A stretch of 52,716 nt of DNA, taken from the NCBI GenBank assembly GCA_012523545.1, contig JAAYIH010000002.1:1-52716 (forward strand), in the 5' to 3' direction. The notes under the pieces were generated by a model. That model made no database searches, was not told the DNA's origin, and saw only the letters and a program-made list of their open reading frames with translations. Each line of letters begins with the position of its first letter. Position 1 is the stretch's first letter. Source of the DNA: Bacillota bacterium (GTDB taxonomy: Bacteria; Bacillota; Proteinivoracia; UBA4975). Below, piece after piece: positions 33,707-41,209 of this stretch. The translations under genes were made by a program, and so were the position numbers.

Positions 33707-35215
33707 TTGGGCCGATGCGCGGTGGCGGCGGATGATTTCGGCAATCCTTTCGGCGCCCATCTGGGCCACAAAGGTGCCGACGCGGGGCCCGCTGGGCTTG
33801 CCCAGCATGACCTGGTAGAGCAGGCGGAAGAAATCCCTGGGGGCGACGCCGGCTTCTTTGGCAATGGTATAGGTCTGGTTTTGTATGGCCTCGGCATCTT
33901 TTTCCCGGGCAATCATGGCCAGGAATTTGTCCACCAGTTCGTTTTCCTGCGCGGTGAGGACGGGAAAGCTGCGCTGGGGCAGGATAAAGTCGGTGTAGTA
34001 ATTGATTGCCTTTTCCAGCAGCTCCTGAACATAGTCCCAGTGCTTTTCAGTTTCGGGGCCGTAGACGTCGGTGATGAATTCCCTGAGTACCGGGATGTCC
34101 GTCACGTCCACCGCCGAGACGATGTTGATGAGATCGGAATAGACGATGGGCAGGGCGGGCCGGTCCCCGGCAAAGTAAATATACCTGTATTCGGGGTCGG
34201 CGGGGGTCATTTTCAGCACTTCATCCATGTATTGAATGACGGTGTCGGTGGAAAGCTTTTTCTGCTGGCGGGGGTTTTTGAACATCAGGTAGTGCAGGGA
34301 TTCCCTGGTCCCCCAGCGGGTGAAGTTTTCCACCGTCAGCCCCTTGCCCACCGATTTGGAGATTTTGCGTCCCGTTTCGTCCAGGAACATTTCGTAAAAC
34401 ATGTCCACCGGCGGGCGCCCGCCCAGCACCCGCACGATTTGCTTGGAGAGCTTGGCGGATTCAATGAGGTCCTTGCCGTACATTTCGTAATGGACGCCGA
34501 AGACTGCCCAGCGGGCGCCCCAGTCCGCCTTCCAGCCAAATTTGCTGTGTCCGTCACCCACCGGCTGGACGCCGCGGTGACCGCAGCCCACGGCTCCCTT
34601 GAGTTCTTCGGTGCAGCTGTATTCCACCGTCGCCGTTTCGGCGTCGTAGCTGAGTACCCGGGTGGTGTTGACCCGGCCGCACTGCGCGCACACCGGCATG
34701 ATGGGGAACCAGCCTTCCCGGTTTTCTTCGCGGAGGGTGGGCAGGATGATGTTGAGAATTTGCTCAATGCGCGCCAGGGCCAGGCGCAGCACCTCGTTGT
34801 AGGTGCCCTTTTTGTATTCTTCAGCGGCAGAAACAAAGCGGTAAGGGATGCCGGTGGCGTCCAGCATCTCGCACAGTTCTTTGTTCATATGGGCGGAAAA
34901 ACTTGCACAGCAGCCGTAGGGATCGGGGATGGCGGAAACGGGCTTGCCCAGGTGTTCCGTCAGCCAGGGGGTGTCGATGTTGACGGGCACCTTGCGGAGG
35001 CCGTCCATGTCGTCGGAGAAGACCTGGATAACGGACTTTTTGCCCAGTTCCGCCAGGGCCATGGCCACGAAGTGGGTGCGCACCACTTCGCCGACGGTGC
35101 CCATGTGAGGGTGTCCCGAGGGCCCGAAGCCGGTCTGGAGCAAGTATGTTTCAGCATCGGGGAAAGCCTGAATTATGCGTTCAGCCTGCTGTTGCGGCCA
35201 CAATTTTGCAGTCAT
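33704..35215 (-). CDS. lysS: Class I (archaeal-type) lysyl-tRNA synthetase
   Basis: 503 residues. It charges tRNA-Lys with lysine. The Rossmann signature is GFGPSGHPHMGTVGEVVRTH (HIGH equivalent) and the KMSKS equivalent is KISKSVGKG. A zinc-binding insert has CAQCGRVNTTRV and a later Cys pair around YSCTEELKGAVGCGH. This class, unrelated to the usual bacterial class II LysRS, is common in archaea and patchy in bacteria. No tRNA or class II lysS lies nearby. ATG with GGAGG upstream and a good promoter about 60 bases away. Confidence 0.96.
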   Translation of the reverse strand: MTAKLWPQQQAERIIQAFPDAETYLLQTGFGPSGHPHMGTVGEVVRTHFVAMALAELGKKSVIQVFSDDMDGLRKVPVNIDTPWLTEHLGKPVSAIPDPYGCCASFSAHMNKELCEMLDATGIPYRFVSAAEEYKKGTYNEVLRLALARIEQILNIILPTLREENREGWFPIMPVCAQCGRVNTTRVLSYDAETATVEYSCTEELKGAVGCGHRGVQPVGDGHSKFGWKADWGARWAVFGVHYEMYGKDLIESAKLSKQIVRVLGGRPPVDMFYEMFLDETGRKISKSVGKGLTVENFTRWGTRESLHYLMFKNPRQQKKLSTDTVIQYMDEVLKMTPADPEYRYIYFAGDRPALPIVYSDLINIVSAVDVTDIPVLREFITDVYGPETEKHWDYVQELLEKAINYYTDFILPQRSFPVLTAQENELVDKFLAMIAREKDAEAIQNQTYTIAKEAGVAPRDFFRLLYQVMLGKPSGPRVGTFVAQMGAERIAEIIRRHRASAQ

Positions 35216-35271
35216 GCTGTTCCTCCTTTAAGCAAACAGGCCTCGCCGGCCGTGTTGAAGTGTGTGTGTAA

Positions 35272-35300
35272 ATAATACCTTATTTGCCCTGTCCTCTCAA
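35272..35300 (-). promoter_or_regulatory. Sigma-A promoter of lysS
   Basis: On the minus strand TTGAGA (35295-35300), a 17-bp spacer and TATTAT (35272-35277). No T-box or other leader structure fits in the short 5' region. Confidence 0.75.
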
Positions 35301-35342
35301 GCGAAAATCTGGTAGTATTATGCTGGAAAAGGAGGGGTTGCC

Positions 35343-35654
35343 GTGTTGCCCGCCAATATGGAGTTGAATGAGCTCATCAAGTACGTGCGGGAGATGAAAA
35401 AACGCCGGGGTTTTGACGGCACCAGCATCGAGCAGGAGATGGTGCTCTTTACCGAAGAGGTGGGGGAACTGGCCCGGGAAGTGTGGGAAGTGGCCAGGGT
35501 CGGCGCCGTCAGTGCCGAGACCCGGCGCAACCTGGCTTTTGAAGTGGTGGATTGCCTGATCTACCTGCTGTCCATTGCCGGCATGGCCGGCATTGAAGAT
35601 ATCGAGCAGTACGTGGTGGAAAAAGAGCGCATCAATACCCGGCGGTTTGAATAG
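35343..35654 (+). CDS. MazG-like nucleotide pyrophosphohydrolase domain protein
   Basis: 103 residues from GTG with GGAGGGG upstream. Helical all-alpha NTP-PPase: the first metal motif is EEVGELAREVWE, the second EVVDCLIYLLSIAG (E-x2-D). Such proteins hydrolyse non-canonical or excess (d)NTPs. The single domain is close to the RS21-C6/MazG-like group. Divergent from lysS; a TATTAT at 35316-35321 may be its -10. Confidence 0.88.
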   Translation: MLPANMELNELIKYVREMKKRRGFDGTSIEQEMVLFTEEVGELAREVWEVARVGAVSAETRRNLAFEVVDCLIYLLSIAGMAGIEDIEQYVVEKERINTRRFE

Positions 35655-35769
35655 GCGGCGGTAAATTGCGGTAAAATTGTCCCGGCGGGACTCTGCAGGA
35701 TTTTATCGCTTTACAACGAATATACATACCATAAGAGGTTTTTTTCACATATTTTGGGGAGGGAGTATA

Positions 35770-36087
35770 TTGCAGCTTGAGAAACTGGAAGAAAGGCATA
35801 TAAAGCAACTGTTTCAATGCATACTTGCTTTGCGCGATATCGACGAGTGCTACCGGTTTTTTGAGGACCTGTGCACCGTCAACGAAGTCAAGTCGCTGGC
35901 GCAGCGTCTGGAAGTGGCCCGGATGTTGCGGCAAAAGGCCACCTACTATAAAATCGAGGAGGCCACCGGCGCCAGTACCGCCACCATCAGCCGGGTCAAA
36001 CGCTGCCTGGAGTACGGTGAAGGCGGCTACGATGAAATGCTCCAGCGCATTGAAGAAGCGCAAAAAAAGGAAGCAAACAAACAATAG
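35770..36087 (+). CDS. yerC: YerC/YecD-type TrpR-like DNA-binding protein
   Basis: 105 residues from TTG (reading LQLEKLEERHIKQLFQCIL) with GGGAGG seven bases upstream; the longer frame has no start with a site. The TrpR-superfamily helix-turn-helix is visible: LRDIDECYRFFEDLCTVNEV, SLAQRLEVARML, KATYYKIEEATGASTATISRVKR broken after the recognition helix, then CLEYGEGGYDEML. Close relatives of Bacillota (YerC) are small regulators of unknown operon. No ligand can be inferred. Confidence 0.92.
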   Translation: MQLEKLEERHIKQLFQCILALRDIDECYRFFEDLCTVNEVKSLAQRLEVARMLRQKATYYKIEEATGASTATISRVKRCLEYGEGGYDEMLQRIEEAQKKEANKQ

Positions 36088-36106
36088 GCCGGAGGGCCTA
36101 TTTTCT
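36083..36106 (+). terminator. Terminator of yerC
   Basis: AATAGGCC (36083-36090) and GGCCTATT (36095-36102) with a GGAG loop, then TTCTT. It overlaps the stop codon. Confidence 0.8.
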
Positions 36107-36129
36107 TATGCGGAACATAAATAATATGT

Positions 36130-36154
36130 TATAATAAATCGTGCTAGTACCTAT
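36130..36154 (+). promoter_or_regulatory. Promoter and candidate operator of the GntR gene
   Basis: TATAAT at 36130-36135, then GTGCTAGTACCTAT at 36141-36154, covering the expected transcript start. The motif recurs in the PTS/GH4 divergent region (41077-41090 and, inverted, 41154-41167), which suggests self-repression by the GntR protein and control of the PTS locus. Confidence 0.55.
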
Positions 36155-36173
36155 AACTGTGAAGGAGATTAAT

Positions 36174-36881
36174 ATGAGCACAAAATATAAGGTAATATCT
36201 GAGTCCATTGAAAACGACATCAAAAGCGGCAAATATCGCGAAACCGGAAAGCTGCCCACCGAGGACGAACTGATTCGCCAGTACAGGGTGAGCCGCAACA
36301 CCATCCGCAAGGCCGTAGACATTTTGGTCAAGCGGGGCATCATCATGCCCATTCAGGGCAGCGGCATGTTCCTGCGCAAGGCGCCCACCGACGGTTGCGT
36401 CAACCTGGAGGTTTTCCACGGCCTCACCGCCGGTTTCAGCGATCGCAAGGTGGAAGCGCAGGTGGTGGATTTCAAACTGCTGGAAGCCGATGCCCAGTTG
36501 GCGGAGGTTATGGAATGTGCGGTGGGAACGCCCGTTTACCATGTCCAGCGCCTGCGTCTGGTGGACGGCAAGCGCTTTGTCGTCGAGTATTCCTACTTCA
36601 ACAAGGACGTCATTCCCTACCTCAGCGTCGAGATTGCCAGGGGTTCAATTTACCGCTACATCACCGAAGACCTCAAGAAGCAAATCGGCTATGTGGACAG
36701 GGTCATCGAGGCCGGCCGGCTCAGCAAGCACGACGCCGAACTGCTGGGCCTGGAGGAGGGCGATCCCGCTCTGATATCCATCAACAGGGCCATGCTCAAA
36801 AGCGGCGTCATCTTCGATTACTCCATCGACATCCACAATTACAAGCACACCAAGTTCCTCAAGCTTTCCAACTTTGTCTGA
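36174..36881 (+). CDS. GntR/HutC-family regulator with UTRA domain
   Basis: 235 residues from ATG (MSTKYKVISESIENDI) with AAGGAG upstream. The winged helix (about 1-70) contains KLPTEDELIRQYRVSRNTIRKA broken before VDILVKRGII. The UTRA ligand-binding domain (about 75-235) has VGTPVYHVQRLRLVDGKRFVVEYSY in pieces and GDPALISINRAML. Such regulators sense phosphorylated sugars. The gene converges on the PTS gene cluster, and a motif at its own promoter is found at the cluster promoters, so it probably represses both until a sugar phosphate appears. Confidence 0.92.
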   Translation: MSTKYKVISESIENDIKSGKYRETGKLPTEDELIRQYRVSRNTIRKAVDILVKRGIIMPIQGSGMFLRKAPTDGCVNLEVFHGLTAGFSDRKVEAQVVDFKLLEADAQLAEVMECAVGTPVYHVQRLRLVDGKRFVVEYSYFNKDVIPYLSVEIARGSIYRYITEDLKKQIGYVDRVIEAGRLSKHDAELLGLEEGDPALISINRAMLKSGVIFDYSIDIHNYKHTKFLKLSNFV

Positions 36882-36884
36882 ACA

Positions 36885-36915
36885 AACAGGGCGCTTAGCG
36901 TGCGCCCTGTTTTTT
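36885..36915. terminator. Terminator between the GntR gene and the PTS IIA gene
   Basis: Ten-base arms AACAGGGCGC (36885-36894) and GCGCCCTGTT (36902-36911), seven-base loop, six T on the plus strand. It covers the stop codon of the convergent IIA gene. Confidence 0.85.
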
Positions 36916-37209
36916 GTACATTTCTATCAGTTCTGTGGCGATGATTTTGAGGGTTTCCGCCGACATCATCAAATCGGCGGCGTGGGTCAGAAGCAGGTTG
37001 ACGCCGACGTCCTTGCCGGCGGCCTCTTCCTGGATCAGGCGGGCATGGGCCTGGTGACCGGCAAGGAAATCTTCTTCGCCTTCCGCCATTTTTTTCTCCG
37101 CCAGGGCAAAATCACCGTTGCGGGCCGCCCTGATGGCTTCCACAAAGCTGGAGCGGGCGCTGCCGTGGCGGGAGATCATTTCAAAACTGACGAGCTCCAA
37201 ACCTTCCAT
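36895..37209 (-). CDS. PTS lactose/cellobiose-type EIIA component
   Basis: 104 residues from the second of two adjacent ATGs (MEGLELVSFEMISRHGSARS), behind GGTGGAG that lies inside the end of the GH1 gene. Helical EIIA of the Lac/Chb family; the phosphorylated His is in LLLTHAADLMMSAE. It passes phosphate from HPr to EIIB. Last gene of the minus-strand PTS operon, overlapping the stop of the GH1 gene. Confidence 0.92.
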   Translation of the reverse strand: MEGLELVSFEMISRHGSARSSFVEAIRAARNGDFALAEKKMAEGEEDFLAGHQAHARLIQEEAAGKDVGVNLLLTHAADLMMSAETLKIIATELIEMYKKQGAR

Positions 37210-38597
37210 CATTCTCCACCCCCATTGAGGCAATTGGCTCCGTTGCTGGCGATAACCTGACGGTACCAGTAAAAGGAGTCCTTTTTGCTCCGCTGCAGGG
37301 AGCCCGATTCAAAGTCGACGTGGACCAGGCCGTAGCGCTTGTCATAGCCGTTTAACCAGCTGAAGAGGTCGGTGAAGGACCAGGTGCAGTAGCCCAGGAG
37401 CTGGACGCCCTGGGTAATGGCCTGGTGACAGGCCCGGATGTGCCGGCGCAGGAAATCGATGCGGTAGTCGTCGTGAACGCCGTCTGCTTCCAGTTTATCA
37501 TAGGCCCCCAGCCCGTTTTCGCTGATCAGGACAGGCAGCTGGTAGCGCTGGTGCAGCTGGACCAGGCCGTAGCGCAGGCCGTCGGGGTCGATGGCCCAGT
37601 TCCAGTCGGTGTACCGAACGTTGGGGTTGGGCACCGTCCTGTACCAGCGCTGTTGTCCCTGGGCGCTGCTGTCGGCGCGGGCCACCATGGCAGTCTGGTA
37701 GTAGTTAATGCCGATGAAATCCGTCAGTCCTGCGCCCTGGGTCAGCAGCTCCCGGTCTTCTTCCGTTACCTCCGGCGCCGCCTGGGCCTGGGAATAGAGG
37801 AGCTGGCCCAGGTTGGGATAGGTCCCGCGATGGTAAATATCCATGAACCACCAGGGTCCCGTGGCGTAGTAAAGTTCAAGGGCCCGCAGGTCCCGGGGAT
37901 CTTCGCTGGCGGCATAGGCTGGAGTAAAGGCGATGGATGAGCCGATGCGCCCGGGGTAGCCGTTGTCCTTGAACATTTTTACCACGGCGGCATGGACCAG
38001 GGCGGTGTGGTGATAGGTTTGCAGGAAAGCCCTGAGGTCGCTTTTCCCCGGCGGATGCAGGGCTTCCAGGTAACCCAGCTGGGTGAAAATATTGGGTTCG
38101 TTGAGCACAATCCAGTACTGGACCTGGGGGCTGAAGGCGTCAAAGCAGGTCCTGGCGAAGGCCAGAAAATCGTCGATGATGCGGCGGGACTCCCAGCCGC
38201 CGTATTCGTCCTGCAGAGCCTGGGGAAGGTCCCAGTGGTACAGGGTTACCACCGGTTCAATGTCGTTTTCCTTGAGCAGGCGGATGAGATTTGTATAGAA
38301 TTCCAGGCCGGCCGGGTTGACTTCGCCGCGGCCGCGGGGAAACAGGCGGGTCCAGGCGACGGAAAACCGGTAGGCCTTGAGACCGGCTTCTTTCATCAGC
38401 TGGACGTCTTCACGGTAGCGGTGGTAGTGGTCGGCAGCGATGTTGCCGTTGGTGCCGTTGTAAGTTTTGCCGGGAATCTGCACCCACAGGTCCCAGATGG
38501 ACGGGCCTTTGCCATCGGCCTGGTAGGCGCCTTCAACCTGGTAGGCCGCCGAAGCGCTGCCCCAGAGGAAACCGGGAGGGAAGGCGGTCTTACTCAT
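37209..38597 (-). CDS. GH1 6-phospho-beta-glucosidase
   Basis: 462 residues from ATG (MSKTAFPPGFLWGSASAAYQ), which overlaps the stop of the upstream small gene by eight bases (ATGAGTAA). It hydrolyses phosphorylated beta-glucosides imported by the PTS. The acid/base Glu is in IVLNEPN and the nucleophile in LISENGLG. The C-terminal NGYDKRYGLVHVDFESG fits phospho-sugar specific members. No clear ribosome site precedes it, so translation is probably coupled to the gene in front. Confidence 0.93.
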   Translation of the reverse strand: MSKTAFPPGFLWGSASAAYQVEGAYQADGKGPSIWDLWVQIPGKTYNGTNGNIAADHYHRYREDVQLMKEAGLKAYRFSVAWTRLFPRGRGEVNPAGLEFYTNLIRLLKENDIEPVVTLYHWDLPQALQDEYGGWESRRIIDDFLAFARTCFDAFSPQVQYWIVLNEPNIFTQLGYLEALHPPGKSDLRAFLQTYHHTALVHAAVVKMFKDNGYPGRIGSSIAFTPAYAASEDPRDLRALELYYATGPWWFMDIYHRGTYPNLGQLLYSQAQAAPEVTEEDRELLTQGAGLTDFIGINYYQTAMVARADSSAQGQQRWYRTVPNPNVRYTDWNWAIDPDGLRYGLVQLHQRYQLPVLISENGLGAYDKLEADGVHDDYRIDFLRRHIRACHQAITQGVQLLGYCTWSFTDLFSWLNGYDKRYGLVHVDFESGSLQRSKKDSFYWYRQVIASNGANCLNGGGE

Positions 38598-38808
38598 GGG
38601 TAACCCGGAAAAACAGAGCAGGCCCGAACTCCGATTTTTTAATGGTTTCCTTGGCAACTTTGGCTGCCGTTTCCCCGTCGCCGCTGTGCTCGAAATACAT
38701 GTTCATGCCCTCCTGTTTAACCAGCTTGAAGGAGACGGACTGGATGGTGTTTCCGTCCAGGAGAGAGATGATGAAATCCCGTTTTAATGGCGACTGGACC
38801 ACGATCAT
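38590..38808 (-). CDS. Small unknown protein of the disaccharide PTS operon
   Basis: 72 residues (MIVVQSPLKRDFIISLLDGN, then SFKLVKQEGMNMYFEHSGDG and a final FGPALFFRVTHE). It reads as a small alpha/beta fold with a Lys-rich helix. Its ATG overlaps the stop of the DUF3284 gene (ATGA) and its stop overlaps the start of the GH1 gene, so it is translated as part of this operon. No family recognised. An accessory to the sugar system is the likely role. Confidence 0.75.
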   Translation of the reverse strand: MIVVQSPLKRDFIISLLDGNTIQSVSFKLVKQEGMNMYFEHSGDGETAAKVAKETIKKSEFGPALFFRVTHE

Positions 38809-39242
38809 GGGCCGTCGCCTCCGGCCAGGATGAATTCCTTGAGGCGCTGCAGCTGGATGGCCAGGCGCTTCCTGGCGCCGCTGCGAAACACCGGCAGGCT
38901 CATCACCCAGTAATTCCAGGTTTTCAGCTTGCTTTTCTCATTTCGGCCCTGCACCGAAAGGGTCACCCGGCAGCAATCGTCGGCCAGGGCTTCCAACCGG
39001 TAACGGCTGATCAGTACGTCGTCGCGGTTGACGGATTTGATGGCGATGGCTTCCCGCGGCGCGTATTCGATGACCTCCTGGCTGACGGTGATGGGGCTGC
39101 CGAAATAGCTTCTGGTTTTGATGGTGGTCCGCCGCCCCAGGAGCTCTTTGCCCTGGCATTTAAAGGCCTTGCGAAATTCCGCTTCGATTGTGTTCCACAC
39201 CGTCTCGATATCCCGGGGGATGGTGATGGAATTGGAAACCAT
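38805..39242 (-). CDS. DUF3284 family protein
   Basis: 146 residues from ATG (MVSNSITIPRDIETVWNTIE) with AAAGGGG upstream. DUF3284 proteins have a START/Bet-v1-like fold and occur mostly inside cellobiose/beta-glucoside PTS operons. The patterns YFGSPITVSQEVIEYAPREAI split around the middle, and ISRYRLEAL, fit. Role unknown. Located between the EIIC gene and the 72-residue gene, with an ATGA overlap downstream and a hairpin upstream. Confidence 0.85.
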   Translation of the reverse strand: MVSNSITIPRDIETVWNTIEAEFRKAFKCQGKELLGRRTTIKTRSYFGSPITVSQEVIEYAPREAIAIKSVNRDDVLISRYRLEALADDCCRVTLSVQGRNEKSKLKTWNYWVMSLPVFRSGARKRLAIQLQRLKEFILAGGDGP

Positions 39243-39263
39243 GCTGTTCACCCCTTTAGAAAG

Positions 39264-39295
39264 GATAGTCCCGATTGGAAGCAACCGGGACTATC
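39264..39295 (-). other. Intercistronic hairpin between the EIIC and DUF3284 genes
   Basis: Perfect ten-base arms GATAGTCCCG (39264-39273) and CGGGACTATC (39286-39295) with a 12-base loop and no T-run. It fits an mRNA processing or stability element, or weak attenuation, rather than a terminator. Confidence 0.65.
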
Positions 39296-39304
39296 TCCGC
39301 TTGG

Positions 39305-40648
39305 TTAGCTGGCCAGTTTGGCCTCTGCTTCATCTTCCTGCGCCCGCTGCCGGTTGGCGACCAGGACGAAGGGCAGGTAGATGATGAAGGCCAGGACCAG
39401 GTTGACTACTGAGACCAGAACAGCACCGATGGAGCCGTTGGTGGCCAGAAGGGCGTTGAGAATTGGCGGTGTCGTCCACGGTACTGCGTTGACGATGGGT
39501 CCTGCGATGCCCCATACGGTGGCGTAGTAAGCGACGATGGTGAGGACGGGCTGGACCAGCAGGAAGGGTATCAGGAAGATGGGGTTGAGGACGATGGGAA
39601 TGCCGAAGAGGATGGGCTCGTTAATCATGAAGATGCCCGGCGCAACGCCCAGTTTGGCGATTTCCTTGTGCTCCTTAACCTTGGAGAAGAGCAGGAAGGC
39701 CAGAATCAAGGGCAAAGTGGCGCCGGAACCGCCCATGAAGACATAGGCGTCCCAGGAACCCCGCACCCACACGGCCAGTTCGTTGGCGCCGGTGCCGACG
39801 GCGGTGATTCCCCTCTGGAAATACTGGATGTTCATCTGGGCCAAGGTCCCGTAAACAGGGTTCATCACAGCTTCCAGGATGTTGGCGCCGTGGAGGCCGA
39901 AGAACCAGAAGAGTGGAATCAGGAAGGAAATCAGCACGATTGACCCGATGTGCTGTCCCAGGGCCATCAGGGACTGGGAGAAGGTGTTTTCAAACCAGGC
40001 GAAGATGTTCGTCTCGGCGGCCATGTTGAAGATGTATGCCACAATGCTTGCGATCAATATGGTGATAAAGCCTGGAATGACTGCCATAAAGCCCCTGGTG
40101 ACGGCGGGAGGCACTTGCTCCGGCATCTTGATGACCCAGTTTCTTCTGACGAACAAGAAGTAAAACTCTGGAGCAATCAAGCCGACAAGCAGGGCGATGA
40201 AGATTCCCTGCGCGCCCAAATAGTTGGTGACCCAGCTGGCGACATCAGGATTGTTCCGGGACAGAGCGCCCAAAAGGATGAAGCATGCGACGTTGATAAG
40301 TCCGGTAGACAGGGCGTCCTGATCCTCGCCCCTGGCCCGGTTGTAGCCCAGGGAGAACACAAGGCCCAGGGCCAGAATTGCCAGGGTGCCGCTTTCCATC
40401 AGGCTGAAGAGAGGCGCAATATAGGTGTTTGTCCACTGGATAAATGCGCTTTCTTCTCCTATAAAGCCGGCTAAAAGGGACCAGGGAACAAAGAAGACGT
40501 TGTTGAGCAGGACAGCGAAGGCGCCCGCCATTACCAGCGGCATCAGACCGGCAAAGGCGTCCCGGATGGCAACCAGGTGCTTCTGACCGCCAATCTTGGC
40601 AGCAATGGGCACAAAGTGCTTTTCCAAAAAGGCGACAAGAGCAGACAT
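39305..40648 (-). CDS. PTS EIIC permease, cellobiose/chitobiose type
   Basis: 447 residues, with about ten transmembrane segments. Family features of CelB/ChbC are the N-terminal FLEKHFVPIAAKIGGQKHLVAIRDAF broken in the middle, LMPLVMAGAFAVLLNN, the substrate region GTGANELAVWVRGSW and FMINEPILFGIPIVLNP. It transports the disaccharide while it is phosphorylated through EIIB. ATG with GAGGAG upstream. Intercistronic hairpins flank the gene on both sides. Confidence 0.95.
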   Translation of the reverse strand: MSALVAFLEKHFVPIAAKIGGQKHLVAIRDAFAGLMPLVMAGAFAVLLNNVFFVPWSLLAGFIGEESAFIQWTNTYIAPLFSLMESGTLAILALGLVFSLGYNRARGEDQDALSTGLINVACFILLGALSRNNPDVASWVTNYLGAQGIFIALLVGLIAPEFYFLFVRRNWVIKMPEQVPPAVTRGFMAVIPGFITILIASIVAYIFNMAAETNIFAWFENTFSQSLMALGQHIGSIVLISFLIPLFWFFGLHGANILEAVMNPVYGTLAQMNIQYFQRGITAVGTGANELAVWVRGSWDAYVFMGGSGATLPLILAFLLFSKVKEHKEIAKLGVAPGIFMINEPILFGIPIVLNPIFLIPFLLVQPVLTIVAYYATVWGIAGPIVNAVPWTTPPILNALLATNGSIGAVLVSVVNLVLAFIIYLPFVLVANRQRAQEDEAEAKLAS

Positions 40649-40683
40649 TTTACTCCTCCTCTTTTAAAGATTTGGTATGTCCA

Positions 40684-40724
40684 TACCCGGGGCGCAACTG
40701 GATGCCGGCAGCTGCGCCCGGGTA
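40684..40724 (-). other. Intercistronic hairpin between the EIIB and EIIC genes
   Basis: Arms TACCCGGGGCGCA (40684-40696) and TGCGCCCGGGTA (40713-40724) pair over 12 bases with one bulged G. No T-run follows on the minus strand. Confidence 0.65.
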
Positions 40725-40731
40725 GTGGCGC

Positions 40732-41028
40732 CTAAGCCTGCAACTCCTTCAGGGCGTCCTCCAGGACTTTGGCTCCGTCCATGCGGCCGTAACTGCGCAT
40801 GTCGATGACCTGGACGGGGACGTTGACGGCTTTGGATACCTCATCTTTCAAAAAACGAACCTGGGGGCCGAGCAAGACCATGTCCACTTCGTCGTAAAAT
40901 CTCTTGGCGTCGCTGATACTGTGGGCAAGGATTTCCAGATCCAGGCCCCTTTCCTCGGCAGCTTTTTTCATCTTGGTGACCAATAAGCTGGTGGACATTC
41001 CCGCCGAACAAATGAGGAGAAACTTCAC
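40732..41028 (-). CDS. PTS lactose/cellobiose-type EIIB component
   Basis: 98 residues. The phosphorylated Cys8 is in the loop LLICSAGMSTSLLV. The remainder (AHSISDAKRFYDEVDMVLLG, then VQVIDMRSYGRMDG) fits the Chb-type EIIB. It moves phosphate from EIIA to the incoming sugar at EIIC. First gene of the minus-strand operon, divergent from the GH4 gene. Confidence 0.94.
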   Translation of the reverse strand: MKFLLICSAGMSTSLLVTKMKKAAEERGLDLEILAHSISDAKRFYDEVDMVLLGPQVRFLKDEVSKAVNVPVQVIDMRSYGRMDGAKVLEDALKELQA

Positions 41029-41076
41029 AACGCCTCAACACTCCTTTTAATAAATTGAGCTCCGCGGCATACTTAT

Positions 41077-41090
41077 TTGTTGGTACCTTT
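41077..41090. promoter_or_regulatory. Candidate GntR operator, PTS side
   Basis: TTGTTGGTACCTTT shares TG-T-GTACCT with the motif at the GntR promoter (36141-36154). It lies about 50 bases upstream of the EIIB start, where a minus-strand promoter is expected. Confidence 0.5.
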
Positions 41091-41153
41091 TTTATTTATT
41101 ATTATATCTTGGCCGGAAATATGGTAAAGGTTTTTTTGAAAAAAAAGCTAACA

Positions 41154-41178
41154 ATTTGTACCAACCATTTGATATAAT
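41154..41178 (+). promoter_or_regulatory. Promoter of the GH4 gene with candidate operator
   Basis: TATAAT at 41173-41178. Just upstream, ATTTGTACCAACCA (41154-41167) is an inverted copy of the GTTGGTAC core of the other two sites and lies between the -35 and -10 positions, where a bound repressor would block polymerase. Confidence 0.55.
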
Positions 41179-41209
41179 AGTAACAAATTTTAAGGACGGG
41201 GGAAGGAAA

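Noticed and set aside
35739-35769. CATATTTTGG before yerC as another sporulation box
   Set aside because: It lies directly on the ribosome site, about 20 bases before the start codon, leaving no room for a normal transcript start.
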